A stretch of DNA of 64,000 nucleotides from Candidatus Thermochlorobacteriaceae bacterium (GTDB lineage: Bacteria > Bacteroidota > Chlorobiia > Chlorobiales > Thermochlorobacteraceae). Shown here piece after piece: positions 25,552 to 34,870 of the stretch; the stretch's first letter is position 1; each line of letters opens with the position of its first letter. The notes beneath the pieces are model-generated. The model had not been told where the DNA came from. It worked only from the letters and a program-made list of their open reading frames with translations, and searched no databases. The translations under genes were made by a program, and so were the position numbers. The stretch is taken from positions 93,671-157,670 of the forward strand of contig JAJUFC010000009.1 of the NCBI GenBank assembly GCA_029263855.1. Reading direction: 5' to 3'.

Positions 25552-25572
25552 GCCTTGCGAGTGTGGCAAGGC
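25552..25572 (-). promoter_or_regulatory. Hairpin in the thrS leader
   Basis: Perfect 7-bp stem GCCTTGC/GCAAGGC with a 7-base loop, ending 22 bases before the thrS ATG on the minus strand. A second short palindrome (CCGCAT-CA-ATGCGG) lies about 40 bases further upstream. The position recalls the E. coli thrS leader, where tRNA-like hairpins bind the synthetase, but no threonine-anticodon loop is visible. It could be a simple structural or translational-control element. Confidence 0.35.
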
Positions 25573-26247
25573 GTGAGTTAAGCGTCTTTGTTTGACCGAA
25601 AATAATGCCCGCATCAATGCGGTTCAACGCCCGTTTGCGCTTTCTGTGGCAATCTTTTGCGCCGCTTTGCGCCAAGAGTTGCTTTGATGCCGTCAGCTTT
25701 TGCCGACCGCTTGCGACTGCTTTTTGTTGGTTCATCAATCATCGGGAGCGCCGCAACCCCGCGCCTCCAATCCAGCGGAAGCAATGATTGGTGAAGATAG
25801 GCGGCAAAGATAAGAGATGGCGAGGGAATTTGAAAGCGTCGGGGCGCAAAAAGCGATGCGCGACGGTCATTTGAGAACGGCATGCTCACGCTTTGGCGCA
25901 AAAGGCATTGAACGCTGAACCGCGTGGCGTTGCGCTTGCGCCTTGAATCGCGCTATTTTATGCGCAACCGCAGGTTTTGGCGCTTCTGGGAGAGATGCCT
26001 TGATGGCGAGGCATTGAACAAAGTCGCTCTGTATGGACATCTGAAGAAGATTGACGAAAGTTTTGGAGTTGCGCGACGGTATGTAAATTGACGCTGGTTT
26101 TGCGAAGGGTTCGAAGCAGTTTGAGGCGGTTTCGCAAAATCAGTTGTTCATCAAAACAAAGCGAAGCGAAGTTTTGATGAACGTTTAAGAGCGACACTCA
26201 CCAAAGCAGATAAAGACAACCAGATAATCAAGTAACATAGAACAATA
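25573..26247. other. Non-coding stretch: thrS upstream region and left edge of the island
   Basis: About 670 bases without a convincing gene; the open frames here show no family features. It should hold the thrS promoter on the minus strand and, at its right end, the promoter of the 1587-residue gene. Composition changes inside it: up to about 26000 it is G+C-rich and host-like, and after about 26190 it becomes A+T-rich. The hairpin at 26146-26182 lies at this change. No tRNA, integrase or target-site duplication was found. Confidence 0.6.
26146..26182. repeat. Perfect 12-bp inverted repeat at the island's left boundary
   Basis: GTTCATCAAAAC (26146-26157) pairs exactly with GTTTTGATGAAC (26171-26182) across a 13-base loop that contains GCGAAGCGAA. 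It lies just where composition turns A+T-rich, 65 bases before the first island gene. There is no T run, so a terminator is unlikely. It may be a protein-binding or recombination site. Confidence 0.6.
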
Positions 26248-29200
26248 ATGACAGAAGAACAAAAAAAATGGTTTGACAAACTACATCAAAAAAGACACAA
26301 CACGGCAAAAACGCTAATGCAAGACTTTGCCGTTAGCAATATGTGGAAAAGTGTAATTGAAAAATATAGTGACCACGCTCATTTCATTTACGAACTTTTG
26401 CAAAACGCAAGCGACGCAAAGGCGACAAAGTTATCATTTCAATTAACAAAAAATGGACTCTATTTTAAGCATAACGGCACGAAAAACTTTTGGGTTTCAG
26501 ATCCCGACAACGAAGAAGTAGACCAGCAGAACAATAAACTTGGTGACATTAACGCCATTACGGCAGTTGCACAATCAAACAAAAAAGACCATTCAACTAT
26601 TGGAAAATTTGGAGTGGGTTTTAAGGCGGTTTTTCAATACACCGACACTCCACATATTTACGACCCAAACTTTCAATTTAAGATTAGCAAATTCATCGTT
26701 CCAATTAAATTGGACAATGATTTGACAGACCGACAAAAGAACGAAACTGTTTTTTATCTTCCTTTTGACAAGCAGGAAACAGATGAAAACGGCAATTTAA
26801 GAATGCCAAAGGAACGGGCTTATTCTGATATTTTAGACAAACTAAAAAAGTTAGTCTTTCCAACATTGTTTCTACCTGACTTGCAAGAAGTGAAATGGCA
26901 AGCAGATAACAACGAAGTAGGCGAATACTCCATAAAAAGAGTAGAAAAGAAGCAAACAGAAGACATTATTTATGAAAGAGTTGAACTCAATCAACAAGTC
27001 GGTTTAAAACAAACAAAAGAAAACCTATTATTATTCACTAGATTAATAGAAGAACACAATCTCAATTATTCAATTGGCTACTTTTTGGACGAGAATGGGA
27101 AATTGATACCAAGAAAAGATCCTGCATTTTGCTATTTCCCAACCAAAGAAACAACTGATCTCAATTTTATTCTTCACGCCCCATTTTTACTTACAGATAG
27201 TCGGGAAGGAATACATCGTTCTAAGGAACACAATACTACAATGGTAAAATTGCTTGCACAACTTGCAGCTGACAGCTTGCTAATCCTGAAAGATTTGAAA
27301 CTATTAAGCGATGATATTATAGACATAATTCCTTATAAAAATATTGATTATGGTAATGACGGATTCTTTAATGATTTCTATTTCAAAATCAAAGAGAAGT
27401 TTCAAACCGAAGAAATTATTCCTGCTAAAAACGGAACATTTACAAGTAAGCAAAACGCTTATTGGGCTGACTCTCCTAATTTGGCAAACTTATTTTCGAA
27501 CGAACAACTTGCTGAATTAGTTAAAAATCAAAATGCAAAATGGGTATTCGTAACTATCGGTAGAACAAAAGATAAAGAAATTACAGATTATATTGATGGT
27601 GGTTCTGAAAGGTCTTGGTACAGAAAAGAACCCAATCTAATTAAATCTAATATGGACTTTGAAAACAAAATTGCTGAATTGATTACAAGCGATTTTATCA
27701 AAAACCAATCAAATGAATGGCTACATAGATTTTATGAATATCTTTCTGAAAGAAAATCTTATCAAGACAAATTCAAAACAAAACCTATTTTTAAAGACTA
27801 TCAAGGAAATGCTGTCGCTGCATTTGACAAAATTGGAGGAGAGTTACATAGCATTTTGTTTTTGCCCTTAGACGAAGTAAATTCTACTTACAAAACCATT
27901 GACACTGAACTACTTAAAAATGAAAAGACAAAGGAATTTATTGAAAACTTCGGTATTAAAAAGCCAAGTTTGAAAGATGAAATCTACAATAACATTTTGC
28001 CACTGTATAAAAACGATGATAGAAAAATTGATAAAGACACACACTTTAAAAAGTTTTTCACTTATTGGAAGAATGCTGGACGACCTGAAGAGTTTATTTC
28101 ATTAATAAAAGATAAAGAGTTTGTTTCATACAAAACAAACAAAGATGAAACAACCTATTATGGAAAAGCGAATGAAATCTATTATCCAACTTCAGATTTG
28201 GTAAAGTATTTCGAGTCAAAGCCAGATACAAAATTTGTTGACCTAGACAAATACTACTCTTTTATCACAGAAGAAAAAGAGCAACAAACTTTGAAAGAAT
28301 TTTTTTTAAGACTGGGTGTAAGTGAGTTACCAAGAATTCTCGAAAAAGAAATAACCGATGCTTCGATAAAAGCAAAACTAAATCTTCGCCAGTCAACACA
28401 TGGTTACGATGACAGAAACATAACTACTGACAGAATTATTGACGGTTGTGATGAGATTACAAAAAATATTGACAAAGAAAAATCCTTAATTCTATGGCGC
28501 TACTTGACGAAATTACCAAGTTATGAATATTCCAAAGGAACCCATAAATACTTTTATTATCGCGAACAAATTCAATCCTTTGATTCTAGTGCGCTAAAGC
28601 TATTAAAAGAGCAAAAATGGTTATTAACTAAGAGCGGTAAGTTTGTAGCACCAAGCGAAATCTGTATAAATGAATTAGCAGACGGTTACGAGAGTAATTC
28701 AGAATTAGAACAGTTATTAGGATTTATTTCAACTGAAACCGAAAGCACAGCCTCTAAAACTGAAATCGAAAGAATAGCAAGAATAGCCTCTAAATTTAAG
28801 AGCGAAGAAGAAGCCGAAGAAGCAAGAAAAGCTTTAGAAGAAAAAAGAGAGAAAGAAAAACGGAAAGCAGAACGAAAAACGTCAGGAACAAAATCATCAG
28901 TTGATTCAGAAGATTTAGAAGGTGCGATTGAAAGTTTAGAAAATCTTTCAGAATCTGTATCAAAACCGAAATCTGAAAAACAAAAAACAAATATGTTACC
29001 CGACTTTGACGAAGATGAAGAACTTGCAAAAGGAATTGAAGATTTAAAAAACCAACTTGAAATCAAAAAAAGCAGAGTTGATTTAGTAGAAAACATCAAC
29101 AACAGCATAAAATACTCTTATGATTGGTTTATACATTATTTACAACTGCTAACAACATACAGTGAAAAGAAAGATACACAGAAGCAAAAATCAATTTCAT

Positions 29201-31011
29201 ATCAAGAAATAAAACCATATAAGGCAGATAATAAATATTTCCTGCTTTGCGGTGCAAGTAGCTATATTTCCTCGGAAATTGAAAATGCTGACGATTTTAA
29301 AGTTTCACTTGTATTTGGAAATGGTAAACGAGAACAAATAACAGTAGAAGGCGTTTCTAAGAAAGGGCAAGATTTATTGATCTATTGCCGAGCCCCATTG
29401 CCAAACAACATCCTTTCCCGTCTTTCAAACATATTTAAAGTTGAAATCAACTTTACACCTGTAATAGATTTGCTTGATAGGTTAAAAAAAGCATTTGAAA
29501 ATTATATTGACAAGTGGGGAAATATTAAAGAAGCAATGCCTCCATTAAGTTACATATATGGACCGCCAGGAACAGGCAAAACAACAACACTTTGCAATAA
29601 AATCAATGAAATATTGACTTCTAACCCCAACGCTAAATTCTTAGTTCTTACGCCAACCAATAAGGCATCGGATGTAGTATGTAAAAAGTTGAAAGACATT
29701 AATCCCAATATTTATGCAGTTCGTTTAAGTCGTCCGACAGACCCTGAATTAGAAGAAAGTGGTATTTATGTGGACACATTAGACAACAAATCACTACACA
29801 ACATAAATGTTGTTACTTCAACGATTCATCGTTTGCCCTACTTTGAAATTAATGTTGAAAAAGACGGAGAGAATTTTGGATACAAACTTTTTGAACATAG
29901 AAACTTTGACTATGTAATTTTTGATGAATCGTCAATGATAGGTTTGCATTACATCACATTTGCAATAATGGCTTTATTTAAAACAAATCCAAAAACAAAT
30001 TTCATCGTTGCAGGCGACCCGAAACAAATTCCACCTGTTATTGAGATAGATGAAAAAGAGTTGGAAAATTTTGACTTTCAAGACGAAAACATTTACAAAA
30101 TGATGAACCTTGAGAGTTTTAATCCCAAAGAACAGAAAATTAGAGAAATTGACACAATCCAAAATCTTGATACGCAATACCGAAGTATCCCACAAATCGG
30201 ACAACTTTTTAGCGAACTTTCCTATTCAAGTCTATTAAAACACGACAGACAAACGAACAGAAAACAAAGCAAACAACTGCCCGAAAAATTTAAAAACTTG
30301 ATTTCGTCAAACGTAACATTTGTTGATATTCCGCTAAATCAAGATAACTCTATTTACAAAGTAAACAAGCTACTTTACAGTTCATATCATACTTATTGTG
30401 CAATTTTAGTTTCTGAAATTATCAGATATTTTGACGAAATAAATAAAAACGAACAATGGACAATTGGGCTAATTGCACCATACAAAGCACAAGCAATTTT
30501 GCTGAATAAATTGATAACATCTTACGGTATTTCTGAAAACGTAAAAGTGTTCTCCGACACAGTTCACGGTTTTCAAGGCGATGAATGTGATATTGTGTTT
30601 TTTGTTTGCAATCCAAATAACTATTCTTATTCAGGACACGAAAAAGCACTTTTGTCAAAAGAATACATTTACAATGTTGCAATCAGCAGAGCAAAAGATT
30701 ATTTGATTGTTTTGCACCCATATACGGCTATTTCAAATCCGTTTATCAATAAAATTGGACATTCATACGAAAACAACTTTGGCAACACTAAAATCTTAAA
30801 CGCCAAAGACATTGAAAAAGAATTATTCAATGATGCCAACTACATAGAAAACAACAGCTATGTTTCGGGACACGACAACGTAAATGTGTTTGGACTTTCT
30901 GGAATGAAATATTTTATCAAAGCCAACGATACAGCGATAGACATACAGTTAAGTTTTGCGCCCCGAAATCCGCCACTACGGCAAGCCGCAACCCGTTACT
31001 GGCAAGCGTAA
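26248..31011 (+). CDS. Sacsin/Hsp90-like ATPase fused to SF1 helicase (1587 aa), probable anti-phage defence protein
   Basis: Residues about 20-210 form a Bergerat-fold (GHKL) ATPase of the sacsin N-terminal type: N-box YELLQNASDA (Glu49, Asn53, Asp56), HNG (75-77) and GKFGVGFKAVF (119-129). A long middle region of unknown fold follows, then a charged coiled coil (about 845-910). The C-terminal third is a superfamily 1 helicase with Walker A GPPGTGKTTT (about 1105), motif II FDESSM, motif III AGDPKQIPP, TQYRS, VHGFQGDE and motif VI NVAISRAKDYL. Host-type codons are rare and the gene is A+T-rich, indicating transfer. The last 17 or so residues (APRNPPLRQAATRYWQA) look like read-through into flanking DNA. 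The nearest known ideas are GHKL-helicase defence genes; the exact system is not recognised. Confidence 0.85.
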   Translation: MTEEQKKWFDKLHQKRHNTAKTLMQDFAVSNMWKSVIEKYSDHAHFIYELLQNASDAKATKLSFQLTKNGLYFKHNGTKNFWVSDPDNEEVDQQNNKLGDINAITAVAQSNKKDHSTIGKFGVGFKAVFQYTDTPHIYDPNFQFKISKFIVPIKLDNDLTDRQKNETVFYLPFDKQETDENGNLRMPKERAYSDILDKLKKLVFPTLFLPDLQEVKWQADNNEVGEYSIKRVEKKQTEDIIYERVELNQQVGLKQTKENLLLFTRLIEEHNLNYSIGYFLDENGKLIPRKDPAFCYFPTKETTDLNFILHAPFLLTDSREGIHRSKEHNTTMVKLLAQLAADSLLILKDLKLLSDDIIDIIPYKNIDYGNDGFFNDFYFKIKEKFQTEEIIPAKNGTFTSKQNAYWADSPNLANLFSNEQLAELVKNQNAKWVFVTIGRTKDKEITDYIDGGSERSWYRKEPNLIKSNMDFENKIAELITSDFIKNQSNEWLHRFYEYLSERKSYQDKFKTKPIFKDYQGNAVAAFDKIGGELHSILFLPLDEVNSTYKTIDTELLKNEKTKEFIENFGIKKPSLKDEIYNNILPLYKNDDRKIDKDTHFKKFFTYWKNAGRPEEFISLIKDKEFVSYKTNKDETTYYGKANEIYYPTSDLVKYFESKPDTKFVDLDKYYSFITEEKEQQTLKEFFLRLGVSELPRILEKEITDASIKAKLNLRQSTHGYDDRNITTDRIIDGCDEITKNIDKEKSLILWRYLTKLPSYEYSKGTHKYFYYREQIQSFDSSALKLLKEQKWLLTKSGKFVAPSEICINELADGYESNSELEQLLGFISTETESTASKTEIERIARIASKFKSEEEAEEARKALEEKREKEKRKAERKTSGTKSSVDSEDLEGAIESLENLSESVSKPKSEKQKTNMLPDFDEDEELAKGIEDLKNQLEIKKSRVDLVENINNSIKYSYDWFIHYLQLLTTYSEKKDTQKQKSISYQEIKPYKADNKYFLLCGASSYISSEIENADDFKVSLVFGNGKREQITVEGVSKKGQDLLIYCRAPLPNNILSRLSNIFKVEINFTPVIDLLDRLKKAFENYIDKWGNIKEAMPPLSYIYGPPGTGKTTTLCNKINEILTSNPNAKFLVLTPTNKASDVVCKKLKDINPNIYAVRLSRPTDPELEESGIYVDTLDNKSLHNINVVTSTIHRLPYFEINVEKDGENFGYKLFEHRNFDYVIFDESSMIGLHYITFAIMALFKTNPKTNFIVAGDPKQIPPVIEIDEKELENFDFQDENIYKMMNLESFNPKEQKIREIDTIQNLDTQYRSIPQIGQLFSELSYSSLLKHDRQTNRKQSKQLPEKFKNLISSNVTFVDIPLNQDNSIYKVNKLLYSSYHTYCAILVSEIIRYFDEINKNEQWTIGLIAPYKAQAILLNKLITSYGISENVKVFSDTVHGFQGDECDIVFFVCNPNNYSYSGHEKALLSKEYIYNVAISRAKDYLIVLHPYTAISNPFINKIGHSYENNFGNTKILNAKDIEKELFNDANYIENNSYVSGHDNVNVFGLSGMKYFIKANDTAIDIQLSFAPRNPPLRQAATRYWQA

Positions 31012-31318
31012 AACGACACTGCAAATATGGAACAGACGACTAAAACAGATGGACAACATACGAACTATGTTTCAAACAGACAACGAGTAAGCCGACACTC
31101 GTTGCCGACTCTTCTGTGTTTTATTTTTTTCCACCGCGCAAAAATTTTGAAAAGCTACTGCCCTCGCAAACGGCACATCGGCTTTTGCTCCAACCGCACA
31201 AGCCATCCCTTCAGGCAATACCAAAGAAGCCGTTTCTGTCCACGCACTTGAAAACGACGCCATTTGACAGAATCATTTTACCGATATTAGAAACCTTAAA
31301 ATTTGAATATAAAACGAT
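31012..31318. other. Non-coding stretch between the helicase gene and res, with a possible terminator
   Basis: 307 bases without a supported gene. CAACGAG (31081-31087) pairs with CTCGTTG (31098-31104). An outer ACAGA/TCTGT pairing (31076-31080 with 31113-31117) leads into a T-rich run, so a two-part terminator on the plus strand is plausible. The rest resembles the filler between acquired cassettes in Bacteroidota genomes (impression only). The res promoter should lie near 31260-31318. Confidence 0.45.
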
Positions 31319-34300
31319 ATGAGTTCGGAAAACCCGATACTAAATAGTCCATATGATGAACCGCTCCTGCATTATGCTACAGATACTGACGGTTCATTGA
31401 ATTATCAGAACATCAGACAAGGTAGACGGATTTTTACACCCGATATTCAGGCAATTCCGATCAAGCAAGGTTCGCAATCTTCAATTTTTGAAGTAAACGA
31501 CTTTGCCGCAGAATATGGCGAACACCTTATAAATCTTTGCCGCCAAGAAGTTGGTAAATGGAGAGCCGAGAAATATCCCAATACGACAAGAGTAACAAAA
31601 GAACTTCTTCTGTTCTGGTTTGAAAATCCTGAACGACACGCAGTAAGAAAACTTTTCTTTGCGCAGCGGGAAGCTATTGAGACAGCCATTTGGCTGAATG
31701 AAGTAGCCGAAAAGTCAAATGCCGGGCAAAACATACTGAACAAAATTTGTGAAGCACAAAAAACCGTGAGCGATAAGCCGGAAGACCAACTGCCCCGAAT
31801 CGCTTTTAAAATGGCTACCGGCACGGGCAAGACCGTTGTAATGGCCTGCTTAATTCTGTATCACTATTTCAACCGTCAGGAATACAAAAACGACCCCCGT
31901 TTTGCCGACTATTTTTTGGTTGTAGCACCGGGCGTTACCATCAAAGACCGTCTGGGCGTTTTGTTTGTCGACACGAAAAATAAATATCAGCGCGAAGATT
32001 ACTATTTCCAAAGAGGCCTGGTTCCACAAAGCTTTGAACACCGACTTGACAACCTGAATGCAAGATTGGTCATTACCAATTATCACGCATTTGAACTTAA
32101 AATTCTGCAAGGCAATAAAAGAAGTCCGTTTGATGGCAAGCCGGATGCAGCCGGTAATAAACAGGAAGCCAAAGAAGATTTCTCACAGGTCATTCGCAGA
32201 ATTTTAGGAAAATTCAAAAAAGACAGCCGACTGCTTATTCTCAATGATGAAGCCCATCACTGCTATCTGCCCAAATCATCCGGTAAAACCGAAGACAACG
32301 AAGAAGAAGACGAGAATGAAAAAGCAGCCGTTTGGTTTACAGGACTAAAAGAAATTTCACTCCGCTATAAAGTGCAATATGTGTATGACCTTTCAGCAAC
32401 ACCATACTATTTGCAAGGTTCGGGTTACACTCCTTATAGTTTGTTTCCCTGGGTAGTTACTGACTTTGGTCTGATTGAAGCCATCGAAAGCGGACTGGTA
32501 AAAATTCCTTTCCTGCCTGAAAGCGACAACACACAGGAAATTACGCAAGCCAAGTTGCGCGACATTTACTCACACGTCAAAGATGAATTGCCGCGCAAAG
32601 GACAACGCAGGAAAAAATCGGAAGCAAAAGAAGAAGGAACAACGCTGAAAGAAGCTCCGCCCAAACTTCCTGCCTTGGTAAAAGGCGCATTAGACCAATT
32701 TTACAATCACTATAAAAATTACTATGAAGGACATAGAAAGCAATATGAAGAAGATCGCAATTTGTTTTCTGCCCCTCCTGTTTTTATAGTGGTTTGCAAC
32801 AATACGTCGGTTTCTAAGGAAGTGTATAAATACATTGCCGGATATGAATATGAAAATGAAAGCGGAGAGTTAATTACCGTTCCCGGTCATTACGATTTAT
32901 TTTCTAATTATAGCCCGACAGACAGAAAACCCTTGAAAAAGCCCCCCACTTTGCTGATTGACAGCGATGCGCTGGAAAACAGCGACCAAATCAATGAAGA
33001 ATTCAAAAAGATTTTCGCTTCGGAAATTGAAGAGTTCAAAAAAGACTATGCCCGCGTGCACGGACAGGGCAGCGCCGAACTGATTACCGATGCACAAATT
33101 CTGCGTGAAGTAGTAAATACTGTTGGAAAGCCGGGCAAATTAGGCGCCCACATTCGTTGCGTGGTTTCCGTTTCAATGCTCACCGAAGGATGGGATGCCA
33201 ATACCGTAACTCACATTATGGGCATTCGCAAATTCGGCTCTCAATTGCTTTGCGAACAGGTGGCTGGTCGTGCCTTGCGTAGAATGAATTACTTTTTGCA
33301 GGGTTACGATAAAGATGGTAACCCCACCAACGACAAACGAAAAATTGTGGTGGAGAAATTTCCGCCCGAATATGCTCACATCATTGGCGTTCCGTTCAAA
33401 ATGTTCAAAGGCGGCAAAACCACTACACTGCCCCAACCCGTTGAACTGACGCACATTTACGCCTTGCCCGAACGACAATCAGCACACGAAATCACTTTCC
33501 CGAATGTGGTGGGCTATCGGGTAGAGCAGGCTGACAACGAACTGCAATACGATTTCAGTAAAGTAGAAAACTTTGAAATCGTTTGTTCCGAATTCCCCTT
33601 GCAAACCATCATGGCTTCAGCTTTCCTGCCCAAAGAAGAAAAACTGCAAGTGCAAAGCGTGTTTGAAAAACGCAAACAGGAAATTATTTTCCTGCTCACC
33701 AAAGAACTTATCAATTACCATTTCAGCGATGACGACCATAACCCCAGGTTCCAATACTTCGGCAAGCTGAAAGAAATTGTGGAGTATTGGTATGACCACA
33801 AAGTGGCGCTGATAGGCGAAAAAGACGAGAAGTATAAAAAGCTCTTATACTTCTTTGATCCAAAAATTATGGCAGACCATATCCGCAGGGGCATCAATCC
33901 GCACATCAATACAACCGAGTTTATCCGCCCTATGTTGAATTACTACAACAAATTCGGAAGCACTAAATATGTTAATGGTAATACGGCTAGAGAAGTTTAC
34001 CCAACTCGCAAAAGCCACGTAAATTACATAGTAGCCGATACCGAATCATGGGAACAAATTGCCGCTAAAACTCTGGAAGAATTACCTCAGGTGGAAAGCT
34101 ACGTGAAAAATGCTTTTCTCGGTTTTGCCATTCCCTATGTGAAAGAAGGTAAAGACAAACAATACTTTCCTGATTTCATTGCGCGGGTAAAAGGCAAAGA
34201 CGGAACGGTGAAAAACCTAATGATTGAAATTACAGGTATGAGCAAAGACAAGGAAGAAAAGAAATGGTATGTAGAAAACCGCTGGCTGCCTGCCGTAAAC

Positions 34301-34408
34301 GCACTGAAAGACAAGTACGAATATCCTGAATGGCACTTCATTGAAATTGCCAACGACATTAGAAATATTAAAGTACAATTAGAAGAAAAAATTTCATCCA
34401 TTGTCTGA
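31319..34408 (+). CDS. Type III-like restriction subunit: DEAD/DEAH helicase-nuclease (Res)
   Basis: 1029-residue ATP-dependent translocase/restriction subunit. Helicase motif [12 protein letters not shown] (about 164), motif [10 protein letters not shown], motif [11 protein letters not shown] and motif [13 protein letters not shown] are all present; the C-terminal region is probably the nuclease (YFPDFIARV and [10 protein letters not shown], a D-x(n)-ExT pattern similar to PD-(D/E)XK). The N-terminus ([13 protein letters not shown] and [10 protein letters not shown]) is that of the group often annotated as BPTD_3080-family endonucleases. A methyltransferase gene of matching type lies downstream, separated by the GxxExxY cassette. 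The order res-mod is the reverse of classical type III loci. The stop codon lies inside an inverted-repeat arm. Confidence 0.9.
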   Translation: MSSENPILNSPYDEPLLHYATDTDGSLNYQNIRQGRRIFTPDIQAIPIKQGSQSSIFEVNDFAAEYGEHLINLCRQEVGKWRAEKYPNTTRVTKELLLFWFENPERHAVRKLFFAQREAIETAIWLNEVAEKSNAGQNILNKICEAQKTVSDKPEDQLPRIAFKMATGTGKTVVMACLILYHYFNRQEYKNDPRFADYFLVVAPGVTIKDRLGVLFVDTKNKYQREDYYFQRGLVPQSFEHRLDNLNARLVITNYHAFELKILQGNKRSPFDGKPDAAGNKQEAKEDFSQVIRRILGKFKKDSRLLILNDEAHHCYLPKSSGKTEDNEEEDENEKAAVWFTGLKEISLRYKVQYVYDLSATPYYLQGSGYTPYSLFPWVVTDFGLIEAIESGLVKIPFLPESDNTQEITQAKLRDIYSHVKDELPRKGQRRKKSEAKEEGTTLKEAPPKLPALVKGALDQFYNHYKNYYEGHRKQYEEDRNLFSAPPVFIVVCNNTSVSKEVYKYIAGYEYENESGELITVPGHYDLFSNYSPTDRKPLKKPPTLLIDSDALENSDQINEEFKKIFASEIEEFKKDYARVHGQGSAELITDAQILREVVNTVGKPGKLGAHIRCVVSVSMLTEGWDANTVTHIMGIRKFGSQLLCEQVAGRALRRMNYFLQGYDKDGNPTNDKRKIVVEKFPPEYAHIIGVPFKMFKGGKTTTLPQPVELTHIYALPERQSAHEITFPNVVGYRVEQADNELQYDFSKVENFEIVCSEFPLQTIMASAFLPKEEKLQVQSVFEKRKQEIIFLLTKELINYHFSDDDHNPRFQYFGKLKEIVEYWYDHKVALIGEKDEKYKKLLYFFDPKIMADHIRRGINPHINTTEFIRPMLNYYNKFGSTKYVNGNTAREVYPTRKSHVNYIVADTESWEQIAAKTLEELPQVESYVKNAFLGFAIPYVKEGKDKQYFPDFIARVKGKDGTVKNLMIEITGMSKDKEEKKWYVENRWLPAVNALKDKYEYPEWHFIEIANDIRNIKVQLEEKISSIV

Positions 34409-34417
34409 ACTATGATT
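34398..34417. repeat. Left 20-bp inverted-repeat arm bounding the GxxExxY gene
   Basis: CCATTGTCTGAACTATGATT, the exact reverse complement of 34851-34870. It contains the last codons and TGA stop of res. Such perfect arms around a single small gene suggest a mobile unit. Confidence 0.85.
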
Positions 34418-34428
34418 CAAATGATTTT

Positions 34429-34858
34429 ATGAATACCGTGATTAAAAAAAGAGTATCCGGAAAGCGAGCTAACCGGCAAAATCATAGGCTGCGCTATGGA
34501 GGTGCATCGCATTCTTGGCAATGGTTTTCAGGAAGTCATTTATCAACGGGCATTGGAAATAGAAATGGCACAACAGGGACTGGAGTTCAGCAGGGAGCAT
34601 GAAATGGAAATTTATTATAAAGGAGTATGCATCGGCACACGAAGAGTTGATTTTTTTGTGGAAGGAAAAATTATGGTAGAGTTAAAAGCAATCATTCAGT
34701 TAGAAGATGTGCATCTGGCACAGGCTATCAATTATCTGGAAGCATACAATGTGGAGATCGGGTTACTAATCAATTTTGGTAGTCAAAGCCTTCAATTCAA
34801 AAGGGTAATGAAACACCCCAAAAAATCACAGTCCGTCAATCAATCAGAAAAATCATAG
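34429..34858 (+). pseudogene. GxxExxY-family protein gene, frameshifted in a run of seven A
   Basis: The long frame from the ATG at 34496 (120 residues) has the family motif GFQEVIY (GxxExxY), RVDFFVEGKIMVELK with the PD-(D/E)XK-like D-x(n)-ExK, and a standard end. The family's N-terminus is upstream in another frame. From the ATG at 34429, MNTVIKK is followed, if one A of the run 34444-34450 is dropped, by EYPESELTGKIIGCAMEVH, exactly the expected start. As written the first 21 or so residues are lost. Sequencing error, real decay or slippage on the A run are all possible. The gene is bounded by perfect 20-bp inverted repeats. Family function is unknown; a nuclease fold is inferred. Confidence 0.83.
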
Positions 34859-34870
34859 TTCAGACAATGG
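34851..34870. repeat. Right 20-bp inverted-repeat arm bounding the GxxExxY gene
   Basis: AATCATAGTTCAGACAATGG, the perfect complement of 34398-34417. It overlaps the last bases of the GxxExxY gene and contains the ATG start of the methyltransferase gene (34867). It is the inner end of a 47-base A+T-rich repeat that recurs at 37160-37206. Confidence 0.85.

Noticed and set aside
25531..26247. A T-box or lost gene upstream of thrS
   Set aside because: No T-box core sequence and no frame with family likeness were seen.
31027..31251. An open frame between the helicase gene and res
   Set aside because: No recognisable features and biased composition; it is treated as filler.
34496..34858. GxxExxY gene as an intact short protein from the ATG at 34496
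   Set aside because: The conserved N-terminus is present upstream in another frame, so the short form is better seen as a frameshifted gene.
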